From Sphingobium chungbukense (GTDB lineage Bacteria; Pseudomonadota; Alphaproteobacteria; Sphingomonadales; Sphingomonadaceae), in assembly GCF_001005725.1 (NCBI RefSeq), contig NZ_LBIC01000003.1:558001-622000 (forward strand): a stretch of 64,000 nucleotides of DNA, in the 5' to 3' direction. Below, one piece after another: positions 48,411 to 56,583 of the stretch. How positions within the stretch are numbered: position 1 is the stretch's first letter; each line of letters opens with the position of its first letter. Both the position numbers and the translations under genes were made by a program. The notes beneath the pieces were generated by a model. That model was not told where the DNA came from and did no database searches. It saw only the letters and a list, made by a program, of their open reading frames with translations.

Positions 48411-49916
48411 ATGGATCAACCGCACGATAATCTGGCTTCTCATTCCCGCCCCCGTCAGGGCTTTTGGGGACTGTGGAATATCAGCTTCGGCTTTTTCGGC
48501 ATCCAGATCGGCTTTGCCCTGCAAAACGCCAATATGAGCCGCATCTTCCAGTCGCTGGGCGAGAGTCTGGACGATCTGGCGCTGCTGTGGATCGCGGCGC
48601 CGCTGACCGGACTGCTCGTCCAGCCCATCATCGGCCATTATAGCGACCGGACATGGTGCCGCTTCGGGCGGCGGCGGCCTTATTTCTTCGCGGGGGCGCT
48701 GTTCGCGGCGCTGGCACTGTTCGGCATGCCTCATGCGCCCGGCCTGCTCGCCGCCGCGATGATGCTGTGGGCGCTGGACGCCTCGCTCAACGTCTCCATG
48801 GAGCCGTTCCGCGCCTTCGTCGGCGACATGCTGGCGAAGGAGCAGCATATGGCGGGCTATGCGCTCCAGACCGCCTTCATCGGCGCGGGAGCGGTGATCG
48901 GATCGTCGACGCCTTGGCTGCTGGACCGGCTGGGCGTCGCCAATGTCGCGACCGGCTCCGGCATCCCCGATACGGTGCGGATCAGCTTTTATATCGGCGG
49001 CGGCGCGCTGTTCCTGGCGGTGTTGTGGACCGTCCTCACCACCCGCGAATATTCGCCCGAGCAGATGGCCCGTTTCGAACCTTCGGAAGAGCCATCGACC
49101 GTCGAACCCGATACCGCGCCAACCATTCCGGCTGGTGGACCGCTCTGGATCGTCGCCGGGCTGGTTGTCGTCGTCCTCGTCCATCTCTGGGCGCTGGAGA
49201 AGGAGCTCTATCTGCTGGGCGCATTGCTCGCGGCTTATGGCATCGCCAGGATCGTCGCGCGCCGGTTGTACCGGCAGGGCCGCGGTGACAATCTGCTGGG
49301 CCATGTGATCGGCAATTTCGCGACCATGCCCGTGATGATGAAGCGCCTCGCGCTCGTCCAGTTCTTCACCTGGTCGGCGCTGTTCATCATGTGGATCTAC
49401 ACCACGCCGGTCGTCGCCCAATATGTCTTCGGGTCCGCCGATCCGAAAAGCGCGGCCTATAATGAAGGGGGCAATTGGGTCGGCATCCTCTTCGCCACCT
49501 ATAATGGCGTCGCCGCCCTTGCCGCCCCCTTCCTGCTTCAGCCGCTCGCCCGGCGCATCGGGCAAGCCAATACCCATGCGTTCGCGCTGATGCTGGGCGC
49601 GCTGGGCTTCCTCTCATTCCTGTTCCTCCGCGACGCGCAGGCGCTGCTGTTGCCGGAGGTTGCGATCGGCATCGCCTGGGCCTCTACCCTCGCCATGCCC
49701 TATGCGATGCTTGCCTCCAGCGTGCCACAGGCGAAACTCGGCATCTATATGGGCCTGTTCAACGCCTTCGTCGTGATCCCTCAACTGCTGGTCGCGACCG
49801 TCATGGGCACGATCATGCGGCATGTCTTCCCGACCGAGCCGATCTGGACCATGGCCTTCGCCGCCGGGGTCATGCTGCTTGCCTCGCTCGCCACGCTGCG
49901 CTGCCGGGAAAACTGA
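48411..49916 (+). CDS. MFS sugar (maltose) transporter
   Basis: 501 aa with about twelve helices. The N-terminus FWGLWNISFGFFGIQIGFALQNANMSRIFQSLG, PIIGHYSDRTWCRFGRRRPYFFAGAL and the charged central loop are characteristic of SLC45/MalY-like proton-sugar symporters seen next to GH13/GH97 genes in alphaproteobacteria. It would carry maltose or glucose from the periplasm to the cytoplasmic glucosidase. It ends 14 nt from the convergent LuxR-type gene. Confidence 0.9.
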   Translation: MDQPHDNLASHSRPRQGFWGLWNISFGFFGIQIGFALQNANMSRIFQSLGESLDDLALLWIAAPLTGLLVQPIIGHYSDRTWCRFGRRRPYFFAGALFAALALFGMPHAPGLLAAAMMLWALDASLNVSMEPFRAFVGDMLAKEQHMAGYALQTAFIGAGAVIGSSTPWLLDRLGVANVATGSGIPDTVRISFYIGGGALFLAVLWTVLTTREYSPEQMARFEPSEEPSTVEPDTAPTIPAGGPLWIVAGLVVVVLVHLWALEKELYLLGALLAAYGIARIVARRLYRQGRGDNLLGHVIGNFATMPVMMKRLALVQFFTWSALFIMWIYTTPVVAQYVFGSADPKSAAYNEGGNWVGILFATYNGVAALAAPFLLQPLARRIGQANTHAFALMLGALGFLSFLFLRDAQALLLPEVAIGIAWASTLAMPYAMLASSVPQAKLGIYMGLFNAFVVIPQLLVATVMGTIMRHVFPTEPIWTMAFAAGVMLLASLATLRCREN

Positions 49917-49929
49917 CGATCCGGCCGGG

Positions 49930-50571
49930 CTACTGCACCCGGAACGGCATCATCACATGGAACAGCGCCTCGCGGGAGGAGACGCTCATCTTGCTGTAGA
50001 GCTGTCGGATATGGCTGCGCACGGTGTCCACGCTGATGTCGAGATTGGCTGCGCATTTTTCCGCAGTCAGGCCCTTCAGCAATTGGCGCAGCACCCGGTC
50101 CTCCGCTTGGGTCACGCCGAAATAGGCGCGATAGCCGGCATATTGGATGTGATCCGCCTCATCGCGCCAACGCAGTTCCAGACCATAGAGCGTCTCGCCG
50201 GCACGATCGCCGGGCAGCAACCGGATGACGATGACCGCGCTCATGTCGCCGCCCAATCCGTACGACTGGATCAGCATCTCCTCCCCCCGCAACTTGCCCG
50301 CTTCCACTGCCAGAGCGCCGGAACCGGCATTCTGGCCGAAGGTCAATATACCCTCCCGCTCCTCCAGTCCCTGCCGTGCCTGCAACACCTTGCGAGCAGC
50401 ACGATTGGCCCAGAGTATGGCAAAATCCCGGTCGAGAATCAGGCGCGCGGTCGAGCCGCCGTCCAGCCAGCTCAACGCCGCACTTTCCAATATCGCCCCG
50501 TCGCTCAGCACTTCCCCCACCTTCCGGACACCATCAACAATCGATCCCTCGACTGTACCGTTTTCGGACAT
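49930..50571 (-). CDS. LuxR-type regulator, divergent from the curli genes
   Basis: 213 aa. The N-terminal part looks like a PAS-type sensor (TARLILDRDFAILWANRAARKVLQARQGLEE). The C-terminus is a LuxR/FixJ HTH: VTQAEDRVLRQLLKGLTAEKCAANLDISVDTVRSHIRQLYSKMSVSSREALF. No receiver Asp is present. Its place, transcribed away from csgF-csgG, matches that of CsgD-type master regulators in enterobacteria, which also have a LuxR HTH, though the N-terminal domains differ. Confidence 0.85.
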   Translation of the reverse strand: MSENGTVEGSIVDGVRKVGEVLSDGAILESAALSWLDGGSTARLILDRDFAILWANRAARKVLQARQGLEEREGILTFGQNAGSGALAVEAGKLRGEEMLIQSYGLGGDMSAVIVIRLLPGDRAGETLYGLELRWRDEADHIQYAGYRAYFGVTQAEDRVLRQLLKGLTAEKCAANLDISVDTVRSHIRQLYSKMSVSSREALFHVMMPFRVQ

Positions 50572-50636
50572 TCTGACCCCCCGGCCTGCCCTTCGTCGGG
50601 ATATTTAATGGTTAATAATCAGTTAATAGCCCCACC

Positions 50637-50652
50637 TCACCAATTTTGGTGA
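50637..50652. promoter_or_regulatory. Inverted repeat in the luxR-csgF intergenic region
   Basis: TCACCA-ATTT-TGGTGA lies in the 281-bp divergent promoter region, 66 bp from the luxR start and 200 bp from csgF. It is a candidate binding site for the LuxR-type regulator. Confidence 0.45.
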
Positions 50653-50852
50653 TGCGAATCGATATATGCCAGACGTAATAAGCCGCTCGCAACGGAATTA
50701 ACAAAAGGTTAAATCATCAACCTCCTCACAGGCAGGAATTGCAATTCTTGATTCAGGTCAAATCGACCGAAGAATAAGGATTTCCTGTCCTCAACGGAGC
50801 CATATCCTGCGGGTCGCATCGCATTTTGATTGGCTGGAAATACGGAGGGCTA

Positions 50853-51293
50853 ATGTCAGCGGCAAGAAAAGGGGGCGTCGTCATCATGGCGGCGATGATG
50901 GTCTTCGCCTTGGTAAGACCCGATGCTGCTTCGGCATCCGATCTTGTCTATACCCCGAACAATCCGTCCTTTGGCGGCAATCCGTTCAATTCGGCCCATC
51001 TTCTGGGCGTGGCGAACGCGATCAACAAATATAAGGATCCGACGGCAACGACGAGCTCCGATCCTGCCTCTCAATTCTTGCGGACATTGCAAAGCCGCCT
51101 GCTTTCTACGCTGGCATCGCAGATCACCGACGTGATCTTCGGCGCGAATGCGCAGGAAAGCGGCCTCATCAAGTTCGGGGACCAGGAAATCAGCTTCGTG
51201 CGTGGCGTCGATTCGGTGACGCTGACGATCAGCGACCTGGCATCGGGTTCGGTCAGCGAAATCGTCGTACCCTTACTGCAGGGGGCCGGTTGA
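50853..51293 (+). CDS. csgF: Curli assembly protein CsgF
   Basis: 146 aa from ATG 50853 with GGAGGG 3 nt upstream. After a signal peptide (VIMAAMMVFALVRPDAASA), the mature start DLVYTPNNPSFGGNPFNSAHLLGVANA is the diagnostic CsgF motif that inserts in the CsgG pore. CsgF forms a second constriction there and nucleates fibres at the surface. The stop overlaps the csgG start (TGATG). Confidence 0.93.
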   Translation: MSAARKGGVVIMAAMMVFALVRPDAASASDLVYTPNNPSFGGNPFNSAHLLGVANAINKYKDPTATTSSDPASQFLRTLQSRLLSTLASQITDVIFGANAQESGLIKFGDQEISFVRGVDSVTLTISDLASGSVSEIVVPLLQGAG

Positions 51294-52336
51294 TGCGCCT
51301 TTCCTCGCTGCGGTCCTGCCTGCCTATGCTGGCGGCGGCGGCCGTTCTTTCGGGCTGCGCGACGGCCAATCCGGTGAGCTGGCAGCAGCCGGTCATGGCC
51401 AAGCCATCCCAGATCCAGAACCGCCTGGCCCTGCTGCCCGCCAGCGGCAAGAAGGTCGCCGTGGCGGTCTATGGCTTCACCGACCAGACCGGCCAGTTCA
51501 AGCCCACCGACAATGTGCAGACCCTGTCCCGCGCGGTGACCCAGGGCGCAACGTCGATCCTGGTCAAAGCCTTGCAGGATGCCGGCAACCGCCAGTTCTT
51601 CCAGGTGATCGAGCGCGAGCGGCTGGACAATGTGCTGCGTGAACGCGCTGTCATCCGCGAAATGCGTGCCTCCTATCTGGGAGAAAAGCAGGTCAATCCC
51701 CAGGCATTGCCGCCGCTGCTCTTTGCCGGGCTGCTGCTGGAGGGCGGGATCATCGGCTATGACAGCAACGTCAAGACCGGCGGTGCGGGCGCACGCTTCC
51801 TGGGGATCGGGGGCAGCTCACAATATCGCGAGGATACCGTCACCCTCTATCTGCGCGCGGTGAGCGTCAAGACGGGCGAGGTGCTGACATCGGTCAATGT
51901 GCGCAAGTCGATCGCTTCGGTGGCGCTGGGGGCCAATGCCTTCCGCTATGTCGGGTTCAAGGACCTGCTGGAACTGGAAGCGGGCGTGACGTTCAACGAG
52001 CCCGATCAGCTTGCGGTGCAGCAGGCCGTCGAAAAGGCCGTCTATGCGCTGATCGCCGAGGGCGCGTTGCAGGACTTGTGGTGCTTCGGCACGACCGAGG
52101 ATTACAGCGCGAACCTGTTGCGCGACTATGTGGCGGAACGGGACTCGATCAAGGCACAGGATGTGGTCCTGCCGCAGCGCGCCGACGGATCGAAAGTGAC
52201 CGGCGCCTGTCAGGTCGCTTCACGCCACGCCGCGACGACACCGCCCCGGATTCAGACGCAGATCGTCAGCGGGCCGGCAGTCGGCGATCCCGCGCTTCAG
52301 ACGAAAATCGTCCAAGCCCGGCCCGCCGGGAAATGA
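51293..52336 (+). CDS. csgG: Curli secretion channel CsgG
   Basis: 347 aa outer-membrane lipoprotein. Lipobox LSGC (Cys near residue 20). The CsgG core is plain: KKVAVAVYGFTDQTGQFKP, TQGATSILVKALQDAGNRQFFQVIERERLDNVLRERAVIREMR, LLLEGGIIGYDSNVKTGGAGARFLGIGGSSQYREDTVTLYLRAVSVKTGEVL. A nonameric channel for curlin export is expected. About 70 residues at the C-terminus exceed the enterobacterial protein (277 aa) and end in a Thr/Gln/Pro-rich tail. It is followed by a strong hairpin. Confidence 0.95.
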   Translation: MRLSSLRSCLPMLAAAAVLSGCATANPVSWQQPVMAKPSQIQNRLALLPASGKKVAVAVYGFTDQTGQFKPTDNVQTLSRAVTQGATSILVKALQDAGNRQFFQVIERERLDNVLRERAVIREMRASYLGEKQVNPQALPPLLFAGLLLEGGIIGYDSNVKTGGAGARFLGIGGSSQYREDTVTLYLRAVSVKTGEVLTSVNVRKSIASVALGANAFRYVGFKDLLELEAGVTFNEPDQLAVQQAVEKAVYALIAEGALQDLWCFGTTEDYSANLLRDYVAERDSIKAQDVVLPQRADGSKVTGACQVASRHAATTPPRIQTQIVSGPAVGDPALQTKIVQARPAGK

Positions 52337-52657
52337 GACACAGGAGAGGATGAACCGAAATAGCATGAATGGGCTGGTCCGCCAGCGGCGGTGATTGGCG
52401 TCAAGACGCTGACGGACCAGGTCGGACATGGTTTGCGGAAAACCATGTCCGGATCGTGAGTTTCAGGAACCCACGCCACAATGTGGCACAGATGCGTGCG
52501 CCAAGGCAATCCGCCCTGGTTCCGTGAGAACGGCCGCGCGTCCGGGCAACCCCTGCATGATCCATCTCTTCCGCCGGCTGCTCTTGAGGCCGGGCAGAGC
52601 AGCCGGACCCTACCGGCCATAACAGGGGGCATGATGCCCTTTTCGGGAGAATGTGGG
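52337..52657. other. Intergenic region between csgG and the first curlin gene
   Basis: 321 bp without a supported gene. It contains a 12-bp perfect hairpin (52423-52451) and, just before the next ATG, the GGGAGAATGTGGG ribosome-binding region. A separate promoter for the subunit genes may lie after the hairpin. Confidence 0.5.
52423..52451 (+). terminator. Hairpin between csgG and curlin gene 1
   Basis: CGGACATGGTTT and AAACCATGTCCG (52423-52434, 52440-52451) form a perfect 12-bp stem with a 5-nt loop. No T-run follows, so it is better seen as an attenuator or mRNA-processing element than as a classical terminator. Confidence 0.5.
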
Positions 52658-54040
52658 ATGAAGAAGATCCTTTTGACCGCGGTGTCGGCGTTCGCGCTGA
52701 CCACCACCGCCTATGCCAACAGCTCGACCAGCTCGGTCACGCAGAGCAGCACCAACAACCAGGCCTATGTCGATCAGGTCGCCGCCCAGACCGGCGGTTC
52801 TTCCACGATCAACCAGACGGGTGCGAGCAACTATGCCAAGCTGACCCAGGCCGACGATGCCACCGGCGCAACCCCGGTCCAGACATCGAACATCCAGCAG
52901 ACCGGCGCGAGCAACTCGGCCATCGTGTCGCAGACGCTGGAAACGTCGTTCAACTATCCGCCGTCGACCAAGAATGCCTCGACCGTCATCCAGTCGGGCA
53001 ACACCAACGCCACCACCGTCACGCAGAAGGATGACGGCCAGAACAGCTATGTGGAGCAGGCCAGCAACGGCAACGTCGCCACCGTCACGCAGGGCGTCGC
53101 CAATTCGGGCGATTCGACCTATGAAAACAGCTCGTCCGTCTATCAGGGCGGCAACGGCAGCCATGAAGCGACCGTGTCGCAGACCGGCTATCGCAACGGC
53201 AGCTCCATCTATCAGATCGGCAGCAACCAGCTCGCCGACGTGAACCAGAGCGGCGACAACAACACCGCCGGCGTCGTCCAGGACGGCGCGGACAACCAGT
53301 CCTTCATCGACCAGAACGGCGGCGGCAACCAGGCCTACACCACCCAGGGCGGCGTCAAGGGCAGCATCTCGACCATTACCCAGATCGGCTTCAGCAACAG
53401 CGCTTCGGTCGTGCAGACCGACGATGGCGACGGCAACAACCCGCCGCTCAACCGCTCGACCATCACCCAGTCGGGCAATCGCAACAGTGCCGCGGTCAAC
53501 CAGAATGCCCAGACGCTGATCATTCCGAACGTGTCGACGATCGCCCAGTCGGGCAACAACAGCGCGGCAAGCGTCACCCAGAAGGACGACTGGCAGTTTT
53601 CGGACATCCAGCAGTCGGCCAGCAACAGCTCGGCCACGGTCGTGCAGGGCGTGGCCCAGTCGGGCGGTTCGGACACCAGCTACGGCAACACCTCCACCAT
53701 CACCCAGTCGGGTTCGACGCAGCTCGCCTATGTCGAGCAGATCAACCGCAGCAGCTATTCGGACATCGACCAGTCGGGTTCGCTGAACAGCGCCACCGTT
53801 CTCCAGAGCGGCTTCAGCGGCAATTCGGACATCGACCAGACCGGCAGCGACAATGACGCGCTGGTGAACCAGTACGGCACCAACAACGATGCCGTCACCT
53901 ACCAGTCCGGCAACCTGAACGCGTCCACCATCCTCCAGGGCGGTGCGAACAACTACGCCAATGTCAGCCAGACGACCAACGGCAACGTCTCGTTCGTCGA
54001 TCAGACCGGCACCGGCAACATCGCCTACGTCGCACAATAA
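52658..54040 (+). CDS. Giant curlin-repeat amyloid subunit 1 (CsgA/B-like)
   Basis: 460 aa. Signal peptide MKKILLTAVSAFALTTTAYA, then only curlin-type repeats to the end. I count about 36 strand units of roughly 11 residues with pattern xGxxNxAxVxQ (for example SGNTNATTVTQ, SGDNNTAGVVQ, TGSDNDALVNQ), equal to about 18 curlin repeats of 22 residues; E. coli CsgA has five. Gln and Asn ladders mark the inward-facing positions of a beta-solenoid. Two long segments are duplicated (residues about 109-160 and 303-360). It should be exported through CsgG and form amyloid fibres. Confidence 0.9.
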   Translation: MKKILLTAVSAFALTTTAYANSSTSSVTQSSTNNQAYVDQVAAQTGGSSTINQTGASNYAKLTQADDATGATPVQTSNIQQTGASNSAIVSQTLETSFNYPPSTKNASTVIQSGNTNATTVTQKDDGQNSYVEQASNGNVATVTQGVANSGDSTYENSSSVYQGGNGSHEATVSQTGYRNGSSIYQIGSNQLADVNQSGDNNTAGVVQDGADNQSFIDQNGGGNQAYTTQGGVKGSISTITQIGFSNSASVVQTDDGDGNNPPLNRSTITQSGNRNSAAVNQNAQTLIIPNVSTIAQSGNNSAASVTQKDDWQFSDIQQSASNSSATVVQGVAQSGGSDTSYGNTSTITQSGSTQLAYVEQINRSSYSDIDQSGSLNSATVLQSGFSGNSDIDQTGSDNDALVNQYGTNNDAVTYQSGNLNASTILQGGANNYANVSQTTNGNVSFVDQTGTGNIAYVAQ

Positions 54041-54050
54041 GTTCATCCCA

Positions 54051-54078
54051 GTCCGGGCCTCTTCGCTGAGGCCCGGAC
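54051..54078 (+). terminator. Hairpin between curlin genes 1 and 2
   Basis: GTCCGGGCCTC (54051-54061) and GAGGCCCGGAC (54068-54078) form a perfect 11-bp stem around TTCGCT. No T-run follows. It may block exonucleases or partly attenuate read-through. Confidence 0.6.
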
Positions 54079-54101
54079 CTCCTTCGCAGGGGGCAAGACC
54101 C

Positions 54102-55844
54102 ATGAAAATATTCCTTCTCGGCGCGGCGTCGGCCCTGGCTCTTGCCACCGCCGCTCATGCCGATACCTCCACCAGCATCGTCACCCAGTCGGGTTCGGCC
54201 CAGAATGCCAACGTCACTCAGACCGCCGCGATCAGCTCCGACTCCCAGATCGTCCAGAGCAACGCCAACAACAAGGCGACCGTGGTCCAGGCGGGCGCGG
54301 ACAATCTGTCGGGCATCAACCAGTCGGCCAACGGCGCCATCGCCCACGTCGATCAGGACAGCCGCGTCGACACGCCGACCAGCAACAACCCGACCAACGC
54401 GGCCTTCGTGACGCAGACCGGCGCCTCGCGCGCCGACGTGACCCAGGACGGCGAAGGCAACAGCGCCTATGCCATCCAGTCGGGCACCGCGTCGCAGGCG
54501 ACCATCGTTCAGCTCAACGCCAACCGCCCCTTCCCCGGCACGGCCAACCGCGTCCAGACCGGATCGATCACGCAGGATGCAGACTCCGCGACGGCATCGA
54601 TCAACCAGAATGGCGAGGGCGGCTATAGCTTCATCGTCCAGAACGCCGCCGCCGACGGTTCGACCGCCAGCTCGACCCAGTGGGGCGAGGATAACGGCTC
54701 GAACATCAACCAGTTCGGCCCCGGCAACAACGCGACCGTCTATCAGCAGTCCGGCCCCGGATCGTCGGGCAACGGCAGCTATTCGTCGGTCGACCAATAT
54801 GGCAGCGGAAACGACGCCGACGTCTTCCAGCTCGGCGCGGGCAACCAGTCCTATGTCGTGCAGGACGGCACCAATGGCGATGTGAAGGTCAAGCAGACCG
54901 GCAACGCCAACTTCTCCACCGTGTCGCAGACCGCGTTCGGCGGCAGCAGCGTCGATGTGAAGCAGAATGGCGATCGCAACGCCTCCACCGTCTATCAGGC
55001 ATCGACCGCATCGACCGTCGATGTCGATCAGGATGGCAATGACAATATCTCCGGCGTCACGGAAATCGCCGCCAATTCGGCGGTGGCGGTCGATCAGGAC
55101 GGCAACCGCAACTATGCCAATGTCGGCCAGTTGACCGTGCTGGGCAGCGTCAACGTCAAGCAGGATGGCAACCGCAACAGCGCGACCGTGGGTCAGGCCG
55201 GTGCGGGCGTGCTGGTGATTGTCGACCAGAAGGGCAACGACAATCTGGCGAACACCCAGGAAGTCGCGGCGCTGGCGGCGGTGACGGTCGATCAGGACGG
55301 CGACCGCAACCAGTCGCAGGTCGGCCAGCTCGGCTATACGGCGGCCGTCGCGATCAAGCAGCAGGGCGACGACAACCATTCCAGCGTCGCGCAGTCCAGC
55401 GCGCTCGATCTGGATGCCCAGTTCAGCATCGTCGGCGTGACGCAGATCGGTGACGGCAACGCTTCCGCCGTCGTTCAGGGCGGTCTCGACCAGCAGGCCT
55501 ATGTCACGCAGCTTGGCGACGGCAACGGCTCGTCGGTGCAGCAGGTCGGGGAGAACAATCTCGCCCTGGTCGGCCAGACCGGCGACGGTAACGGGTCGAT
55601 CATCGAGCAAGGCGGCCTTGGCAACTATGCCAGGCTGACCGTGACCGGCGATCTCAACCAGTCGGCCATCTATCAGAACGGCACCAGCCTGGTCGCCAAT
55701 GTGACGCAGACCGGTGACGGCAACAACTCCTTCGTGTCGCAGAGCGGGCTAGCCAATATTGCCAATGTGACGCAGAGCACCGACTATAACATCTCGTCGG
55801 TGGTCCAGTCCGGGATCGGCAATATCGCCACGGTGAACCAGTAA
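54102..55844 (+). CDS. Giant curlin-repeat amyloid subunit 2
   Basis: 580 aa. Signal peptide MKIFLLGAASALALATAAHA, then curlin repeats throughout. Residues about 270-435 form an extremely regular block of eight tandem units of 22 (once 23) residues with consensus VxVDQDGNRNxAxVGQ. The flanks have the looser 11-residue QxGxxN pattern (for example VTQIGDGNASAVVQ). It is the largest subunit here, about four times E. coli CsgA. The regular Asp-Gln-Asp ladder may bind cations or act as the most stable fibre core; that is inference. Co-transcribed with its neighbours. Confidence 0.9.
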   Translation: MKIFLLGAASALALATAAHADTSTSIVTQSGSAQNANVTQTAAISSDSQIVQSNANNKATVVQAGADNLSGINQSANGAIAHVDQDSRVDTPTSNNPTNAAFVTQTGASRADVTQDGEGNSAYAIQSGTASQATIVQLNANRPFPGTANRVQTGSITQDADSATASINQNGEGGYSFIVQNAAADGSTASSTQWGEDNGSNINQFGPGNNATVYQQSGPGSSGNGSYSSVDQYGSGNDADVFQLGAGNQSYVVQDGTNGDVKVKQTGNANFSTVSQTAFGGSSVDVKQNGDRNASTVYQASTASTVDVDQDGNDNISGVTEIAANSAVAVDQDGNRNYANVGQLTVLGSVNVKQDGNRNSATVGQAGAGVLVIVDQKGNDNLANTQEVAALAAVTVDQDGDRNQSQVGQLGYTAAVAIKQQGDDNHSSVAQSSALDLDAQFSIVGVTQIGDGNASAVVQGGLDQQAYVTQLGDGNGSSVQQVGENNLALVGQTGDGNGSIIEQGGLGNYARLTVTGDLNQSAIYQNGTSLVANVTQTGDGNNSFVSQSGLANIANVTQSTDYNISSVVQSGIGNIATVNQ

Positions 55845-55859
55845 GTTTACCCCAGGGGT

Positions 55860-55903
55860 GGCGGCGGGCGATGCGAATGGCCCGCCGCCGCTTCCCCTTT
55901 TTT
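55860..55903 (+). terminator. Terminator-like hairpin between curlin genes 2 and 3
   Basis: GGCGGCGGGC (55860-55869) pairs with GCCCGCCGCC (55880-55889); a T6 tract (55898-55903) follows after 8 nt. It could act as a partial terminator that lowers expression of the downstream genes. Confidence 0.65.
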
Positions 55904-55920
55904 CCACCCGAGGTGCGCCG

Positions 55921-56532
55921 ATGAAGCCGATGCTTGCCCTATTGCCTGTCCTTGCCGTTGCGGTCCCCTTCGCATCCATGGCGCAAACCAGCGCGGAGAT
56001 AGTCAGCCTGGGCCGGGGCAACGGCATATTGGTGGACCAGAGCGCGGCCAATGCCGCCGCGGTCGACGTCCAGCAGATCGGCGACGGCAATGCCCTTGCC
56101 GTCACGCAGGTGGGGAGCGGCCAGTCGGCCCGCCTGACCATCCATGGTTCCGCCAACGACATACGCCTCAACCAGGGCGGATCGGGCGCAAACGGCGTGG
56201 AACTGTCGCTGACCGGAGATGGTCATCTGGGCCGCCTGGACCAGTTTGCCGACGCGGGTGGGAGCAACATGATGCTGCTCGATCAATCGGGCGCCGCCAA
56301 TTTCGCGGCCCTGTCTCAGACCGCCTATGTGGGCATGAACGAGATGAGCCTGCGCCAACATGGCCAGGACAATAGCGCGACCATGACGCAGAACGGCGAT
56401 GACAATCGTCTGGCTCTGACGCAAAATGGCGATGGCAATGCGGCGGCGCTTAGCCAGACCGGCAATGGCCTGGGGCTGGCGCTGACCCAGACGGGCGGCG
56501 CGGCGATCACCATCACCCAGACCGCTCATTGA
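55921..56532 (+). CDS. Curlin-repeat protein 3 (candidate nucleator)
   Basis: 203 aa. Signal peptide ends PFASMA-Q. Curlin units such as VDVQQIGDGNALAVTQ, MSLRQHGQDNSATMTQ, NGDDNRLALTQ and NGDGNAAALSQ make up the mature part, with a less regular central region (LTIHGSANDIRLNQGG, MMLLDQSGAANFAALSQ). Size and irregularity are closer to CsgB (151 aa) than the two giants, so it may nucleate or cap fibres. Three 14-bp tandem repeats begin at its stop codon. Confidence 0.85.
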   Translation: MKPMLALLPVLAVAVPFASMAQTSAEIVSLGRGNGILVDQSAANAAAVDVQQIGDGNALAVTQVGSGQSARLTIHGSANDIRLNQGGSGANGVELSLTGDGHLGRLDQFADAGGSNMMLLDQSGAANFAALSQTAYVGMNEMSLRQHGQDNSATMTQNGDDNRLALTQNGDGNAAALSQTGNGLGLALTQTGGAAITITQTAH

Positions 56533-56568
56533 GAACCGGCCATTGAGAAACCGCCATTGAGAAACGGA
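56527..56568 (+). repeat. Three 14-bp tandem repeats at the end of curlin gene 3
   Basis: CATTGAGAACCGGC, CATTGAGAAACCGC and CATTGAGAAACGGA follow one another from 56527. The first contains the TGA stop of curlin gene 3. The next gene starts 16 bp further on. Confidence 0.7.
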
Positions 56569-56583
56569 TCGAGGACCAAGCAA

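Noticed and set aside
50748..50776. Sigma-70 promoter for csgF starting at TTGATT
   Set aside because: The hexamer at the proper spacing does not resemble a -10 element; alphaproteobacterial promoters cannot be called from this alone.
52610..55610. Long antisense frames (512 and 548 aa) opposite the curlin genes
   Set aside because: They arise from the repetitive sense sequence and show only low-complexity Val/Gly/Asp/Leu repeats.
52658..55844. CRISPR-like periodic repeats
   Set aside because: The DNA periodicity is that of coding repeats in curlin proteins; units are degenerate, in frame and without unique spacers.
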